A DNA stretch of 64,000 nucleotides, from NCBI GenBank assembly GCA_029573725.1, contig JAKQDQ010000028.1:124001-188000 (forward strand), in the 5' to 3' direction. Positions 63,195 to 64,000 of the stretch are shown here, one piece after another. The position numbers and the translations under genes are program-made. Every line of letters starts with the position of its first letter. Position 1 is the stretch's first letter. The notes under the pieces are model-generated. The model did not search any database. It saw only the letters and a program-made list of their open reading frames with translations, and was not told the DNA's origin. Source of the stretch: Verrucomicrobiota bacterium (GTDB lineage Bacteria > Verrucomicrobiota > Verrucomicrobiia > Limisphaerales > JADLHS01).

Positions 63195-63361
63195 TGCCGC
63201 TCCTCTCTGTCCGTGGCGCCGTTGCAACGTCGCACGACACTCATGCCCGGCGGGTCTGCGCACGGGATCTCCGCGGGCCGTTGCCTCCGGCGATCCGCTT
63301 CCAGCGTCTTCGCAATTGACGTTTGCCCCCCTCCCGCGCAAGCTCTGCGGAAAGTTTGGCC

Positions 63362-64000
63362 ATGTATAAATTCACCGCGCTGTTGATCTTGACGAGTCTG
63401 ACCTGCACCGTGCCGGCCGCCGGGCCCGCGGAGAAAGACGCCGGGGTGGTTGTGCCGCGCGAGGTCATCTCCCTGTTCAACGGCAGGGACCTTTCCGCCT
63501 TTTACACCTGGCTTGTGGACGATCACCGCGAGGACCCGCGCCAGATCTTTTCAGTGGTGGAGTGTCTGGACGGCGCGCCGGCCATCCGCATCAGCGGCCA
63601 GATTTATGGCGGTCTGTACACGCGGCAGCAATACGCCAACTACCGGCTGGTGGCGGAATTTCGCTGGGGGCTCGTCACGTGGGGCAGCCGCACCAACGCC
63701 ACGAAGGATAGCGGCGTTCTGGTGCACTGCACCGGTCCGGATGGGAATTACTATTCCCCCACGTTTAACGGCCCGTGGATGCGTGGTTACGAGTTTCAAA
63801 TCATCCAGGGCGGCGTCGGTGACGTGCTCGTGCTCGGCGGTTACGATCCCGATGGTTCGGTCGTCAAATGCTCTGCCACGCTGACCACCCGCCTGGACCG
63901 CGATGGCGAAGCGGTGTGGGATCCGAAGGGCGAACCCAAGGTGTTTCAAAGCGGCCGCATCAACTGGTGGGGACGCGACGTGGATTGGGAGGACAAACTC
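63362..64000 (+). CDS. DUF1080 family secreted protein (partial, runs off the window)
   Basis: The first 213 codons of a secreted protein. The signal peptide MYKFTALLILTSLTCTVPAA is followed by a DUF1080-type (3-keto-disaccharide hydrolase) jelly roll: EVISLFNGRDLSAFYTWL, IYGGLYTRQQYANYRLVAEF, KDSGVLVHCTGPDGNYY and MRGYEFQIIQGGVGDVLVLG. The frame is open at the window end. Families like this are abundant in Verrucomicrobia and Planctomycetes and act on glycans. Confidence 0.88.
   Translation, partial: MYKFTALLILTSLTCTVPAAGPAEKDAGVVVPREVISLFNGRDLSAFYTWLVDDHREDPRQIFSVVECLDGAPAIRISGQIYGGLYTRQQYANYRLVAEFRWGLVTWGSRTNATKDSGVLVHCTGPDGNYYSPTFNGPWMRGYEFQIIQGGVGDVLVLGGYDPDGSVVKCSATLTTRLDRDGEAVWDPKGEPKVFQSGRINWWGRDVDWEDKL

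Overview
The window is about 62% G+C and codes densely on both strands. It looks like the chromosome of a verrucomicrobial bacterium of the Pedosphaera/Limisphaerales type, although no rRNA or marker tree backs this. The reasons are: Gram-negative envelope genes (lpxB, RND efflux, porin); a type II pseudopilin with the [20 protein letters not shown] helix and an H-X9-DG C-terminus; large secreted DUF1080, DUF4091 and ADP-ribosylglycohydrolase-type proteins; and short GACAGGC-N5-GCCTGTC palindromes of a kind I associate with this phylum.

Layout. 1-8.8 kb: a secreted carbohydrate-binding-like protein (minus), then a four-gene heavy-metal efflux operon (small Cys protein, TolC-type channel, very short adaptor, CzcA-type RND pump). 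8.8-17.7 kb: a minus-strand block with an M48 protease and LemA, and a putative zinc-uptake cluster (two small Cys/His proteins, a secreted protein, a pseudopilin, a porin, ZnuA and ZnuB, but no ABC ATPase). 17.8-30 kb: lpxB with a Gfo/Idh/MocA oxidoreductase, a Tat-exported aldo/keto reductase, an O-antigen ligase/TPR protein, a dolichol-phosphate-mannose-synthase-like GT2, crcB, a urea transporter, a CobA-HemD fusion and a large secreted protein.

30.3-38.2 kb: a tightly overlapping seven-gene operon joining DUF2911, a PIG-L/LmbE protein, a 50-residue membrane peptide, a sodium:solute symporter and three bacillithiol-type genes. Two of these are clear (bshB, bshA). The third is a short protein carrying GQQ and DHD motifs reminiscent of BshC, although it is only half the usual BshC length.

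38.2-42.9 kb is the most unusual stretch. A SAM-I riboswitch with its own terminator precedes a threonine-synthase-family gene, which is followed by a MoaD/ThiS sulfur-carrier gene and a NIL-domain gene. I read this as a candidate SAM-controlled, protein-thiocarboxylate route to homocysteine or methionine. Between thrC and moaD the operon has been invaded by a pentapeptide-repeat gene, a PIN toxin-antitoxin pair (toxin frameshifted) and a HigBA-like pair. The first ~93 bp of moaD occur three times as direct repeats bracketing the two toxin-antitoxin cassettes. A mobile palindrome is also present in the thrC leader and, in frame, inside thrC.

42.9-64 kb: sucC and sucD split by an antiparallel DUF4091 gene and a VOC gene with an internal stop, a hybrid histidine kinase, gltA, an MBL-fold hydrolase, a SpoU methyltransferase, a second GT2, a Ser/Thr kinase, a LarA-like protein, a possible IS110 remnant, an ADP-ribosylglycohydrolase, a TDT/SLAC1 transporter, an endonuclease/exonuclease/phosphatase protein, an SGNH hydrolase, and a DUF1080 protein cut by the window end. 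No rRNA, tRNA, CRISPR array or complete insertion sequence was seen.
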